In this document: positions 28,222-38,992 of the stretch, one piece after another
Numbering within the stretch: the first letter of the stretch is position 1
Layout: each line of letters opens with the position of its first letter
Assembly (NCBI GenBank): GCA_020851995.1
Contig: JADZBO010000084.1
Span: 1 to 39,272 of the forward strand
Length of the DNA stretch: 39,272 nucleotides
Direction of reading: 5' to 3'
From: Burkholderiaceae bacterium
GTDB taxonomy: Bacteria; Pseudomonadota; Gammaproteobacteria; Burkholderiales; Burkholderiaceae_B
Position numbers and translations under genes: made by a program
The notes under the pieces: model-generated
The model's input: only the letters and a program-made list of their open reading frames with translations
Told to the model about the DNA's origin: nothing
Database searches by the model: none

Positions 28222-30587
28222 TCTTCCTTGGAGGTATTGGGCGCGAGAATTTCGCGGTTACCGTTGGACTGCATGGCCGACACCAACCCCGAATTTTCCA
28301 TTTGCTCGAGCAATCGCGCGGCGCGGTTGTAACCGATGCGCAAGTGCCGCTGGACGAGAGAAATCGAGGCGCGGCGATTTTTAAGGACCACCTCGACCGC
28401 CTGGTCATACATCGGATCCGATTCTGCATCGGCCATTCCGGTCACGCTGCTCACGCCATCCCCGGTTTCACCGTCGGTGCCACCTTCGAGCAGACCCTCG
28501 ATGTAGTCCGGTTCGCCATTGGCGCGCAGCGATTCGACGACGCGATGCACCTCGTCGTCGGACACAAAGGCACCGTGTACCCGCACCGGCAGGCCGGTGC
28601 CGGGCGGCATATAGAGCATATCGCCTTGTCCGAGCAGCGTTTCGGCACCCATCTGGTCGAGAATGGTGCGCGAATCAATGCGTGAAGAGACCTGAAACGC
28701 GATACGCGTCGGGATGTTGGCCTTGATCAGGCCCGTAATGACATCGACGCTGGGACGTTGAGTGGCAAGGATCAGGTGAATACCGGCGGCCCGCGCCTTT
28801 TGTGCGAGTCGTGCAATGAGTTCCTCGATCTTCTTGCCCACGACCATCATCAGGTCGGCAAGCTCATCGATCACCACGACGATGTTGGGAAGTTCCTGGA
28901 TCGGCTCGGGCGCATCCGGCGTCAGCGAGAACGGATTGGGAATCGGCTCCTCGCGCTTGACCGCGTCGCGCACCTTGGCGTTGAAACCCGCCAGGTTGCG
29001 AACGCCCAGCTTGCTCATGAGCCGGTAGCGCCGGTCCATTTCGCCGACGCACCAGTTGAGCGCGTTTGCGGCATGGCGCATATCGGTGACAACCGGGGCA
29101 AGCAAATGCGGAATCCCTTCGTAGGCGCTCATTTCGAGCATCTTGGGATCGATGAGGATGAGTCGGGTCTGGCTGGGATGGGCCTTGTAGAGCAGCGACA
29201 GAATCATCGCGTTGATCCCGACCGACTTGCCCGAGCCCGTGGTACCCGCCACCAGAAGGTGCGGCATTTTGGCCAGATCGGCCACCACCGGGTTACCAGC
29301 GATGTCCTTGCCCAGCGCCATGGTCACCATGGAGTGGCTGGAGTGGTAGGTCTGCGAACCCAGGATTTCGGAGAGCTTGACGATCTGGCGCCGCGGGTTG
29401 GGCAACTCGAAACCCATGAGGTTCTTGCCCGGTATGGTCTCCACCACACGGATGCTGACCAGGCTCAGGGCGCGGGCGAGATCCTTGGCCAGATTGACGA
29501 TCTGGCTGCCCTTGACGCCCGTGGCGGGCTCGATCTCGTAGCGGGTGATCACGGGCCCCGCCTGAGCGGCAACCACCTGCACCTCGACACCGAAGTCGGC
29601 CAGTTTCTTTTCAATGAGCCGCGAGGTGAACTCGATGGTTTCGTCGGTCACCGTCTCGGTCGGGGGCGGCGCCGGATCGAGCAGGCCGAGGGCGGGCAAA
29701 TCGCCCGCATTGGTGGGTTCGACGAAAAGGGTCTGCTGTTTTTCCTTGAAAGCGCGCTCGGAAGTCGGCACGGCCACGATGGCGGGTTCGATTCGAACCG
29801 GTTGTTCGTGCACGATTTTTTCGTGCTTGGCCTCGACCTGCTCATGGCGCACCGCCTTGGCGACCTCGCCAGCGCGACGATCCTGGCGGGCATTCCGAAA
29901 ATTGCGCAGGCTGAAGAAGGCGACTTCGAGCCAGCCGCCCAGGCGCTCGGACACCGCCAGCCAGGAAAAACCGAAGAACAGGCTCGAACCGATACACACC
30001 AGCGCCAGCAGAATGACCGTACTGCCCGTGAAACCGACCGCCTGCGCCAGAAACAGAGACCATGCGTGGCCAATGACACCACCGGCGCCGCTGGTGGTAT
30101 CGGTGCGGCCGGGCAACTGAAGACCGAACGACGAAAGGCGATGCGCCTCCAGGCCGACTGAACCGACCAGCGCCATGAAAAAGCCGATTCCCTGCTCCCA
30201 GCGGACGCGCGCGAGGACTTCAGGCTCGCCGCGGGCACGGATCTGATTGGCCAGCCGACGATAGCCGGCGCGCACCCGATGCAACAGCAGGATCACCCAC
30301 CACCAGGCCGAAAATCCGAAGAGGTACAGCAGGATGTCGGCAAGGTAGGCGCCAACCAGCCCGCCGCGATTGTGCAATACGGAAGACTGGGAAGAATGCG
30401 ACCAGCCAGGATCCGCCGGGCTCCAGGTCAGGAGCACCAGAGTCAGCCAGGCGGCAAGAATTGCGAAGAGAATCCAGCGTGCCTCGCGCAGGAGGGACAC
30501 CAGGCGCGTCTGGAGCGCGGTGGGGCCGTTACGCGTGTTGCGGGTCTTGGGCGAGGCGCGCGTCGTGGCGGCAGAAAGTCGTGACAT

Positions 30588-30596
<9 letters not shown>
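28218..30596 (-). CDS. ftsK: DNA translocase FtsK
   Basis: 792-aa septal DNA pump that clears the chromosome terminus and activates XerCD. The N-terminal membrane domain has four to five hydrophobic segments between residues about 40 and 215. A short linker follows (about 235-320), then the RecA-like motor with Walker [10 protein letters not shown] at 451-459 and Walker [15 protein letters not shown], and a C-terminal gamma winged helix (about 725-785, [20 protein letters not shown]) that reads KOPS sites. The start could also be the ATG three codons later (30587). The linker is much shorter than in E. coli FtsK, as is usual in betaproteobacteria. It is divergent from trxB. Confidence 0.96.
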
Positions 30597-32234
<1,638 letters not shown>

Positions 32235-32252
<18 letters not shown>

Positions 32253-34295
32253 GAAATCAACCAGCTCTTGGGTGGCGGCATCCGGGCGCTTGGTCAATAG
32301 CGACACTACGACGATCACAATAAATGCAACGGGCGCTCCGAAGGCGCCGGCAGCAAATGGCTGGATACCCATGAATAATTCGATGGGCTCGGTTCGGGCG
32401 ATGCCAAAAAGCAGTTCGCGCAACCACGGCTGGGTATTGGCCATGTAGGTCGCTGTGACCAGCAGTCCCGACAGCATGCCAATCGTTGCGCCAAGCGCGG
32501 TCGCCCGCTTCCAGAAAATCCCCATGACCAGGGCCGGAAAAAAGGACGCCGCTGCGAAGGAAAATGCCGCGCTCACCAGAAACAGAATATCCGCCGGCGT
32601 GCGGGTGGCAACCCAGGCCGCGGCGAACGCAACCACCAGCAGCAGAACTTTCGAGACGATCACGCGACGACCGGCGCTCATCCGCGGCGACACAATCCGA
32701 AACAACGTGTCGTGTGAGAGTGCGTTGGACAGCGTCAGGAGCAAACCGTCAGCGGTCGAGAGCGCGGCAGCCAGCGCCCCCGCCGCAACCAGCCCCGAAA
32801 TGACATAAGGCAGACCGCCGATCTCCGGCCCGGCCAGCACGATCACATCGGCGCCGATATGAATTTCGCCCAGTTGCACGATTCCGTCCAGATTGATGTC
32901 GGTAATCGCTATGAGCGATCGATCCACCGATGACCAGGCATGCACCCAGGCGGGAAGATCCGACATGGGTGACCCGACCAGATGGGCATAGATCTCGTTC
33001 TTGACGAGAATGGCGAACGCAGGTGCCGTCAGGTAAAGCACCAGGATGAACAGCAGGGACCAGAATACTGACTGTCGGGCAGCCCGGACAGAAGGCGTGG
33101 TGAATGATCGCATCAGAATGTGGGGAAGCCCCGCAGTACCAAGCATCAGGCAAAACGCCAGCGCGATAAAGTTATTGCGTGCAGCGTCGCGCGCTGCCGG
33201 GGACTTGCCCGGAAAGGGTTCGGCATGGCTCAGAGGACTCGATGCGCGCGCCAGGTAATCATCGCGCGCGCTCGACCACGCAGTCCGCGCGGCATCGACT
33301 GACCGCGGATAAGTTTCAAGCTCCCGCTCAAGCGATCTGACTTCCACCATCGAGCCGTCGTTGGCACGTGAGCGAAGCAGTTGCAGCCTCAGTCGCTGGC
33401 GTTCGGTATCCCAGGACCGCGGCAGTTGTGCAATGCGTTCCTCCATTTGTTGCGCACGCTCCTGCCAGAGAAGCCGGACGACTTGCTCAGACTGGTCATT
33501 GGCCAGTTTGTGCTCCCGCTCCGTCACTTGTTGCAGAACCGAACTTGCCGCCATCTGGGGCACTGGATTTCCGGTCTGTTTCACGGCAAGCCAGACGACC
33601 GGAATCAGATAGGCAATCATCAGGACGATGTATTGGCCAACCTGGGTCCAAGTTACCGCGCGCATCCCGCCAAGAAACGAGCAGACCAGCATGCTGCCCA
33701 ACGCGACGAAAATCCCGAGCTCAAAAGAAATCCCGGTCATGCGGGTCGTGATGATTCCGACGCCGTAAATCTGTGCCACCAGGTAGGTAAAGGAGCACAA
33801 CACCGCGCACACGACGCCGGTCAAGCGCGCCAAATTGCTCCCGTACCGGGCCCCCAGGAAATCCGGAATCGTGTAGCGGCCAAACTTTCGCAGGTAGGGT
33901 GCGAGCAGGAGAGCCACCAGCGCGTAGCCGCCTGTCCAGCCGAGGATAAAAACCAGTGCGTTGTAGCCCGACAAGTACAAGGTGCCTGCGACCCCGATAA
34001 ACGAGGCGACCGACATCCAGTCCGCGGCGGTTGCCATGCCGTTGTAGACAGCGGGAACCCGTCGGCCCGCAACGTAGTACTCCACTGGATCCGACGTGCG
34101 GCACATGATGCCGATGCCGGCGTACAGTGCGACCGTGGTCAGCAACAGGATATAGCCGATCCATTGGCGATCCAGCCCCATGACCTCGAAAAGCGCCAGA
34201 ACCAGAATCAGCAGGGCAAATCCGAACGCATAGAGGCCGTACCCGCGACCGAGTTGAGCGATGAACTCCTGCTGGGACTGCGACTCTGGCGCCAT
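32235..34295 (-). CDS. sodium:solute symporter of the VC_2705 type
   Basis: 686-aa inner-membrane transporter of the SSS family, ActP/PutP-related. Family landmarks: EYYVAGRRVPAVYNGMATAA, DWMSVASFIGVAGTLYLSGY, TIPDFLGARYGSNLARLTGV, the Na+-site region GTAGLPHILMRSFTTPSVRA and the later SGLVAAGALAAALSTADGLL. A hydrophilic, probably coiled insertion of about 130 residues (241-372; for example LWQERAQQMEERIAQLPRSW) interrupts the membrane core. It starts directly after the stop of the DUF4212 gene, its usual partner, so the two may form a two-subunit symporter. The substrate is likely a short carboxylate such as acetate or lactate, which is not proven. Confidence 0.88.
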
Positions 34296-34610
34296 TTATT
34301 CGTCCTGCTCCGGAGAACTGGCCTCGTCATCAAGATGATCCATGCGCCAGGCGTAGAACCAGATCACGAAAAGATAGGTCAGCGGTGCGCCAAACGCAGC
34401 CACCCAGAACGGAAACGGCCATCCGAACACACTGAATGTCGTCAGGTCGCGGGCAAAATATGCCGGCACGAACGTCACTAAAAACCAAATGAACAGCAGG
34501 CCCGCGATCAGTCGAAGGTTCCTGCGCCAATAGCGCTCAAAACGTGAGGAGGATGCGATGATGGGCCTCCGGCAGGAATACAGTTTCACAAGCGACAACG
34601 GCTGACACAT
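34296..34610 (-). CDS. DUF4212-family small membrane protein (symporter partner)
   Basis: Small protein with two transmembrane segments. The core YWRRNLRLIAGLLFIWFLVT, PFPFWVAAFGAPLTYLFVIW and FYAWRMDHLDDE matches the DUF4212 family that accompanies VC_2705-type symporters. From the ATG at 34610 it is 104 aa, but that ATG lies in the loop of a 9-bp inverted repeat and the first 20 residues do not look like the family. Alternatives are GTG at 34589, or even an ATC at 34562/34559 that follows GGAGG at suitable spacing. There is no ATG nearer the conserved core. The start is therefore unresolved; the gene itself is well supported. Confidence 0.85.
   Translation of the reverse strand: MCQPLSLVKLYSCRRPIIASSSRFERYWRRNLRLIAGLLFIWFLVTFVPAYFARDLTTFSVFGWPFPFWVAAFGAPLTYLFVIWFYAWRMDHLDDEASSPEQDE
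34558..34605 (+). CDS. possible 15-residue ORF before an intrinsic terminator
   Basis: ATGATG at 34558 is preceded by GAGGAGG with 5-nt spacing, an almost ideal ribosome site. It encodes MMGLRQEYSFTSDNG, with the TGA inside the first arm of the plus-strand terminator at 34596. It overlaps, antisense, the 5' end of the DUF4212 gene. It may be a leader peptide, a real small protein, or chance: the AGGAGG is also the antisense of two Ser codons. I have no homologue in mind. Confidence 0.2.
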   Translation: MMGLRQEYSFTSDNG

Positions 34611-34645
34611 CTTGTGCCAGCCGTTGCGCGATTTTTTTATTTTTT
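34596..34645 (+). terminator. strong Rho-independent terminator reading on the plus strand
   Basis: CAACGGCTG (34596-34604) pairs perfectly with CAGCCGTTG (34618-34626). An inner CACA/TGTG pairing extends the stem, which is followed after CGCGA by T7-A-T6 (34632-34645). The orientation is unambiguous: the minus strand has no T-run after the stem. No recognised plus-strand gene precedes it; the genes on both sides are on the minus strand. Confidence 0.8.
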
Positions 34646-34798
34646 CAGGCTTTGCCTGTATTGTTGGCCGATGCTGCCAGCCTGCCCGTCAAGAGCTTTG
34701 TCTCCATCACCTGCATGCGTTTGATTTTGCACCACAAATGGGACAACCGCATCAGGGAATGCCCTAATTTGAGAAATATTCTTAGATTTATCACGCAT
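34637..34798 (-). CDS. doubtful small ORF in the A+T-rich gap after icd
   Basis: A 53-residue frame from ATG 34798 (MRDKSKNISQIRAFPDAVVP...GQQYRQSLKK), with only a weak upstream GGG and A+T-rich codons unlike the neighbouring genes. It fills the space between the icd terminator and the plus-strand terminator. I do not recognise it. It could be a small protein, part of a non-coding RNA, or chance. Confidence 0.2.
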   Translation of the reverse strand: MRDKSKNISQIRAFPDAVVPFVVQNQTHAGDGDKALDGQAGSIGQQYRQSLKK

Positions 34799-34835
34799 AT
34801 CAGGCCCTGCGCGCACTGCTTTGGTGCGCATTACA

Positions 34836-34880
34836 CAAAAGAAAACCCCCGGTCGGTCTCAACGAGTCGCCGGGGGTTCA
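34836..34880 (-). terminator. Rho-independent terminator of icd
   Basis: AACCCCCGG (34844-34852) pairs with CCGGGGGTT (34870-34878). On the minus strand the stem is followed by TTCTTTT. An inner CTC/GAG pair may shorten the loop. It lies 72 bp after the icd stop and is well placed to end that transcript. Confidence 0.85.
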
Positions 34881-34950
34881 TTGCAATCCATCACCCGACC
34901 GTCTGCGCGATCCGCCGGTCGGCCGGCAAATGCGCAGTAACGGGCGCTGA

Positions 34951-36207
34951 TTACATATGGTCGATCATGACCTGGCCAAAGCCGGAGCACGACACTTGGG
35001 TCGCACCTTCGAGCAGGCGCGCGAAGTCGTACGTGACCTTCTTGGACAAGATCGATTTTTCCATGCTCGAAATGATCAGGTCTGCTGCTTCGAACCAGCC
35101 CATGTGACGCAGCATCATTTCTGCCGAAAGAATCTCGGAACCGGGGTTCACGTAATCCTTGCCGGCGTACTTCGGTGCGGTACCGTGGGTGGCTTCAAAC
35201 ATCGCAACGGAATCCGACAGATTGGCTCCCGGAGCAATGCCGATACCGCCAACCTGTGCAGCCAGCGCGTCGGAAACGTAGTCGCCGTTCAGGTTCAGCG
35301 TGGCGATGACGTCGTATTCGGCCGGGCGCAGCAGAATCTGTTGCAGGAAAGCGTCAGCGATCACGTCCTTGACAATGATTTCGCGACCCGTCTTCGGATT
35401 CTTGAACTTGCACCACGGACCGCCGTCGATCAGCTGGGCACCGAACTCTTCCTGCGCGAGTTCATAGCCCCAGTCACGGAAGGCGCCTTCCTTGACCTTC
35501 ATGATGTTGCCCTTGTTGACCAGAGTCACTGAGGAGCGGTCATTGTCGATCGCGTACTGCATCGCCTTGCGTACAAGGCGCTTGGTGCCTTCACTGGAAA
35601 CCGGCTTGATGCCGATACCCGAGGTGCTCGGGAAACGGATCTTCTTGACACCCAGTTTGGTTTGCAGAAATTCGATCAGTTGCTTGCACTGCTCAGTCCC
35701 GGCTGCGAACTCGACACCTGCGTAGATGTCTTCGGAATTCTCGCGGAAGATGACCATGTTGGTCTTCTCGGGCTCGCGCACCGGAGAGGGAACACCCTTG
35801 AAGTAGCGCACCGGGCGCAGGCAGACATAGAGATCAAGCTCCTGGCGCAGCGCCACGTTCAGCGAACGGATGCCGCCGCCGATGGGGGTGGTCAGCGGGC
35901 CTTTGATCGAAACGACGTAATCCTTGATGGCGCCAAGCGTTTCAGCTGGCAGCCAGACATCCGGGCCATAGACCTTGGTCGATTTTTCACCGGCGAACAC
36001 TTCCATCCAGTGGATCTTGCGCTTGCCGCCGTAGGCCTTCGCAACTGCGGCGTCAACAACCTTGATCATCACCGGGGTGATATCCGCACCCGTGCCATCG
36101 CCCTCGATGTAAGGAATGATGGGCTCGTCAGGCACGTTGATCGAGTAGTCAGCGTTGACCGTGATTTTCGTGCCCGCGGTCGGGATCTTGATATGTTCGT
36201 AAGCCAT
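34951..36207 (-). CDS. icd: NADP-dependent isocitrate dehydrogenase
   Basis: TCA-cycle enzyme converting isocitrate to 2-oxoglutarate, 418 aa from ATG 36207 ([20 protein letters not shown]), with GGAG 7 nt upstream. It is of the E. coli homodimeric type: [20 protein letters not shown], the substrate loop [20 protein letters not shown] with the serine that AceK phosphorylates in E. coli, [34 protein letters not shown], and the NADP-binding [12 protein letters not shown]. The longer frame upstream has no family similarity. It is monocistronic, with its own terminator, and divergent from the DUF1841 gene. Confidence 0.97.
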   Translation of the reverse strand: MAYEHIKIPTAGTKITVNADYSINVPDEPIIPYIEGDGTGADITPVMIKVVDAAVAKAYGGKRKIHWMEVFAGEKSTKVYGPDVWLPAETLGAIKDYVVSIKGPLTTPIGGGIRSLNVALRQELDLYVCLRPVRYFKGVPSPVREPEKTNMVIFRENSEDIYAGVEFAAGTEQCKQLIEFLQTKLGVKKIRFPSTSGIGIKPVSSEGTKRLVRKAMQYAIDNDRSSVTLVNKGNIMKVKEGAFRDWGYELAQEEFGAQLIDGGPWCKFKNPKTGREIIVKDVIADAFLQQILLRPAEYDVIATLNLNGDYVSDALAAQVGGIGIAPGANLSDSVAMFEATHGTAPKYAGKDYVNPGSEILSAEMMLRHMGWFEAADLIISSMEKSILSKKVTYDFARLLEGATQVSCSGFGQVMIDHM

Positions 36208-36547
36208 GAGTGCTCCGGTTGCTTCGTGAAATTTAGTTATTCGATATTTAACGCGTTTCAGCTCGCGAGATCTGCCATCCATGAACAGGCGAGCCTGGGC
36301 GATCAGCGCCGTATTTTATCCTGCATTGTGGTTATTCGCGCTGCGTGCGATTGACAAAGGTTAATATTTACCCCATTCGACAGGGTGTGCGCGTCACGAG
36401 CGCGTGTGACCTACGCACTCCCTAAGCTTTGCTGAACTCCTCGCTGCTCGTTTAAGTCGATCGCAGGGTCGTCCGCCGTACACAGAACTTTCACTCTGCC
36501 GCTCTGCCATCCCGGAGCGAAGCTACACCACCGCCCACAGCCAGCTC
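36208..36547. promoter_or_regulatory. icd / DUF1841 divergent intergenic region
   Basis: 340 bp without a gene. Facing icd (minus strand) is a -10-like GATAAAATAC near 36315, without a clear -35. Facing DUF1841 is TTGACA at 36351-36356, but no TATAAT-like hexamer at 17 bp. An inverted repeat with arms GTCAC (36393-36397) and GTGAC (36406-36410) could be a regulator site. The stretch 36420-36547 shows nothing I can name. Confidence 0.35.
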
Positions 36548-36976
36548 ATGTTCAATCCGTCGCGCGATCAGGTTCGTCAGTTTTTCGTCGAATCCTGGAG
36601 CAAACACCGCATGCACGCGCTTTTGACACCGCTCGAGTCAATGGCGCTCGACTGGATCCTGGCGCATCCCGAGTACCACGCAGCGCTGGAAGATCCGGAT
36701 GCGCTGTCTCAGGACTTCGCCGTCGAAGCCGGAAAAACCAACCCGTTTCTGCACCTTTCCATGCACTTGGCGATCGCCGAACAGGTGTCCGTCGATCACC
36801 CCCGGGGCATCCGCGCGGCGCACGACGCATGCGCTGCACGAACAGATCCGCACCAGGCGGCACACGAAATCATGGAGTGTCTCGGTCAGGTGGTGTGGGA
36901 GGCCCAGCGCCTTGGGACACCCCTGGACAGCGACGCCTATATTGACCTGATCCGTCGACGCATCGGGACAGGCTGA
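36548..36976 (+). CDS. DUF1841-family protein
   Basis: 142-aa cytosolic protein. MFNPSRDQVRQFFVESWSKH at the N-terminus, LESMALDWILAHPEYHAALE and FLHLSMHLAIAEQVSVDHPR are characteristic of DUF1841, found widely in betaproteobacteria and of unknown function. It is mainly helical, with several conserved His residues in HLSMHLAIAEQ and DPHQAAHEIMECLGQVVWEA. It is divergent from icd and convergent with the cytochrome c genes. The ribosome site is weak (ACAGCCAGCTC before the ATG). Confidence 0.88.
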   Translation: MFNPSRDQVRQFFVESWSKHRMHALLTPLESMALDWILAHPEYHAALEDPDALSQDFAVEAGKTNPFLHLSMHLAIAEQVSVDHPRGIRAAHDACAARTDPHQAAHEIMECLGQVVWEAQRLGTPLDSDAYIDLIRRRIGTG

Positions 36977-36998
36977 TCGCGATCAGGCCACCTATGGC

Positions 36999-37020
36999 AA
37001 AAACCCGCCGGCTGGCGGGT
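36999..37020 (-). terminator. Rho-independent terminator of the cytochrome c genes
   Basis: ACCCGCC (37003-37009), a GGCT loop and GGCGGGT (37014-37020) form a 7-bp stem. On the minus strand a run of five T follows directly (36999-37003). It may also serve DUF1841 in the other direction, where only CTT follows. Confidence 0.8.
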
Positions 37021-37069
37021 CTTCACATCGAACCTGGTCGGCGACTTGCCGCGCACCGACCGTCCGAAA

Positions 37070-37432
37070 TTACGGGGCGACCTTGAGCGGGCCAGGCTGC
37101 GTGCTGAGCCAGGTGGACACGTTGTCGATGTCCTGTTTGGACAACTGCGTCGCGAAGGCGCCCATCACCGCGTTCTTGCGGACGTTGGCCGAAGCCGGCG
37201 CACCGGTGGCTCCCCGCTGGTAGGCCAACAACGCGTGCGCCAGGTAATCGGCGTGCTGACCCGCAAGGATCGGGTACGCAGGATCGATTGCCGATTTGGC
37301 GTCCGGGCCATGGCACGAAGCACAGTTGAACTTTTCCCATACGGCCTTGCCCGCAGCGGCGTCACCCGCCACGGATTGCGCTGCGAGCAGCGAGAGTGCA
37401 GTGCCAGCAAGGGCGAGCGAAATGCGTTTCAT
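37070..37432 (-). CDS. periplasmic class I cytochrome c
   Basis: 120-aa monohaem cytochrome. The signal peptide MKRISLALAGTALSLLAAQS...AG is followed by the haem-binding CASCH (in KFNCASCHGPDAKSA) and a distal methionine in RKNAVMGAFATQLSKQDIDN as the likely sixth ligand. ILAGQHADYLAHALLAYQRG resembles halves of cytochrome c4 and c553. It lies 12 nt after a similar cytochrome gene, so the two are co-expressed and may act as an electron-transfer pair towards a terminal oxidase. The partner oxidase is not in the window. Confidence 0.92.
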   Translation of the reverse strand: MKRISLALAGTALSLLAAQSVAGDAAAGKAVWEKFNCASCHGPDAKSAIDPAYPILAGQHADYLAHALLAYQRGATGAPASANVRKNAVMGAFATQLSKQDIDNVSTWLSTQPGPLKVAP

Positions 37433-37444
37433 GGAGCCCCCTGC

Positions 37445-37846
37445 CTATTTCTTTGTGGAGTATGTGGAGTAGTACGCGGCCAGGTCAGCCATGTCCTGTT
37501 CCGACAGGCTCATTGCAATCGCATCCATCGTGGGATGGGTGCGCTCGCCCGTCGCGTATGCACGCAGGGCGGCCTGAAGATACTTGGCGTTTTGCCCGCC
37601 GATCAACGGCACTGAATAGATTTCAGGGAAACTGGCCCGGTAACCGGGAATACCATGGCAACCGATGCACATGGACACTTTGCTTTTGGCGGCCTGGGCA
37701 TTGCCGACGACCGGAGCATCGGCCGCAAACGCCGGCACTGCGGCACAGGCGACTGAAAGTGCGATGGCGGAGAGACCGGTTGACAGCGACGAAGGCAGTC
37801 TGGCGCTGCGCGTCTTCTTGAACGACGTAGTGATCGGCAACTTCAT
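37445..37846 (-). CDS. periplasmic class I cytochrome c (first of a pair)
   Basis: 133 aa, starting MKLPITTSFKKTRSARLPSS, a long basic n-region before the hydrophobic signal segment TGLSAIALSVACAAVPAFAA. One haem site, CIGCH in SMCIGCHGIPGYRASFPEIY, and a probable Met ligand in HPTMDAIAMSLSEQDMADLA. The stretch LIGGQNAKYLQAALRAYATG is shared in type with the next cytochrome, so the pair looks like a tandem duplication or a split cytochrome c4. It is the first gene of the two-gene unit and divergent from the MoxR-type ATPase gene. Confidence 0.9.
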   Translation of the reverse strand: MKLPITTSFKKTRSARLPSSLSTGLSAIALSVACAAVPAFAADAPVVGNAQAAKSKVSMCIGCHGIPGYRASFPEIYSVPLIGGQNAKYLQAALRAYATGERTHPTMDAIAMSLSEQDMADLAAYYSTYSTKK

Positions 37847-37986
37847 GTGAAAAGGCTCTTGGTCTGGCAGTTGAAGTTCCGGGTCAAATTTCCCGGCCGC
37901 AAAACGAACGGATTGTACGATAATTGAAAACTTTACAATGCAGTGAAAATGTTTTTCACTTAAATCCCCTACAGGCTGTGTGACTA
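37847..37986. promoter_or_regulatory. divergent cytochrome c / MoxR control region
   Basis: An A+T-rich 140-bp gap. ATTGTA (37912-37917) and TACAAT (37934-37939) form an inverted repeat that reads as TTGTA(A/C)-15 bp-TACAAT on both strands, a possible symmetrical divergent promoter with short spacing. Beside it AGTGAAAA (37942-37949) and TTTTCACT (37953-37960) make an 8-bp palindrome with a 3-nt centre, a plausible operator. No protein can be named for it. Confidence 0.45.
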
Positions 37987-38865
37987 ATGACCAATACCGC
38001 CCCCGCCTCCGTCCAGCGTTTTGACGGCACCGACCGCTATGTGGCCACCGACGACCTCAAACTTGCCGTCAATGCCGCCCTGACGCTGCAAAGACCCCTG
38101 CTGATCAAGGGCGAGCCCGGCACCGGCAAGACCATGCTCGCCGAGGAAGTCGCGCGGGCGCTTGGCCGGCCGCTGCTGCAATGGCACATCAAGTCCACCA
38201 CCAAGGCGCACCAGGGCCTGTACGAGTATGACGCGGTTTCGCGGCTGCGCGATTCGCAACTTGGCGAGGAAAAGGTTCGGGATATCCGCAACTACATCAA
38301 GCAAGGCGTACTCTGGCAGGCGTTCGTCGCGCCAGAGCCCGTGGTGCTGCTGATCGATGAAATCGACAAAGCCGACATCGAGTTTCCCAACGATCTGCTG
38401 CGCGAACTCGATCAGATGGAGTTCTACGTCTACGAGACGCACGAAACGGTGCGCGCGCGCCACCGTCCGCTGGTCGTGATCACCTCCAACAACGAAAAGG
38501 ACCTGCCGGACGCCTTCCTGCGCCGCTGCTTCTTTCACTACATCCGCTTCCCCGACCGCGACACGCTGCGCGCGATCGTCGATGTGCACTTCTCCAATCT
38601 GCACGCCGATGTGCTGCGCGCGTCCCTGGACACCTTCTTCGCCCTGCGCGATGCGCCCGGTCTGAAGAAAAAGCCGTCGACTTCGGAATTTCTCGACTGG
38701 CTGCGCCTGCTGATTGCGGAGGATGCAACCGCGGCCGAGATCGACGCCCATGCAGCCACGTCAGTCCCGATGCTGGCAGGCGCCCTGCTCAAGAATGAGC
38801 AGGATATGCATCTGCTAGAGCGGCTTGCCGCCGTCACGCGCAGTTCGGCGCGACGCCAGCAGTAA
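37987..38865 (+). CDS. MoxR-family AAA+ ATPase
   Basis: 292-aa AAA+ protein. Walker A GEPGTGKTM is at about residues 40-48, Walker B is VVLLIDEIDKADIEFPNDLL, and sensor 1 is VVITSNNEKDLPDAFLRRCF. MoxR proteins act as chaperones, often with a von Willebrand factor A (VWA) protein, to assemble or activate complexes such as metal enzymes. Here the next gene in the window is an acetyltransferase, not a VWA partner, although one could lie beyond the edge. The start MTNTAPASVQRFDGTDRYVA has little Shine-Dalgarno sequence upstream. Confidence 0.93.
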   Translation: MTNTAPASVQRFDGTDRYVATDDLKLAVNAALTLQRPLLIKGEPGTGKTMLAEEVARALGRPLLQWHIKSTTKAHQGLYEYDAVSRLRDSQLGEEKVRDIRNYIKQGVLWQAFVAPEPVVLLIDEIDKADIEFPNDLLRELDQMEFYVYETHETVRARHRPLVVITSNNEKDLPDAFLRRCFFHYIRFPDRDTLRAIVDVHFSNLHADVLRASLDTFFALRDAPGLKKKPSTSEFLDWLRLLIAEDATAAEIDAHAATSVPMLAGALLKNEQDMHLLERLAAVTRSSARRQQ

Positions 38866-38992
38866 TCAGGGCAGGCGCGATCCACACGGTGACGACAGCA
38901 GAGTTCACGGGGCAACAACAGCGCAGTTCGCGCGACCGCAGCCACACAGGTCGCATGGCAAGGCCAGTACAACGTATTAAGGAAGCAACTTC

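Larger units (their letters stand above)
34611..34950. other. 340-bp intergenic region between icd and the DUF4212 gene
   Basis: It contains the T-run of the plus-strand terminator, an A+T-rich stretch (about 34640-34800) with the doubtful 53-residue frame, an imperfect repeat with arms TGCGCGCAC and GTGCGCA near 34808-34830, and the icd terminator. The minus-strand promoter for DUF4212-symporter must also lie here, but I could not identify it with confidence. Confidence 0.5.

Noticed and set aside
28758..30161. 467-aa plus-strand frame opposite ftsK
   Set aside because: It is an antisense shadow; FtsK motifs on the minus strand are unmistakable.
33381..34481. 366-aa plus-strand frame opposite the symporter and DUF4212 genes
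   Set aside because: It is very polar with low-complexity His/Gln/Asp composition, opposite two genes of known family. It could be considered only if the plus-strand terminator at 34596 proves to end a long transcript.
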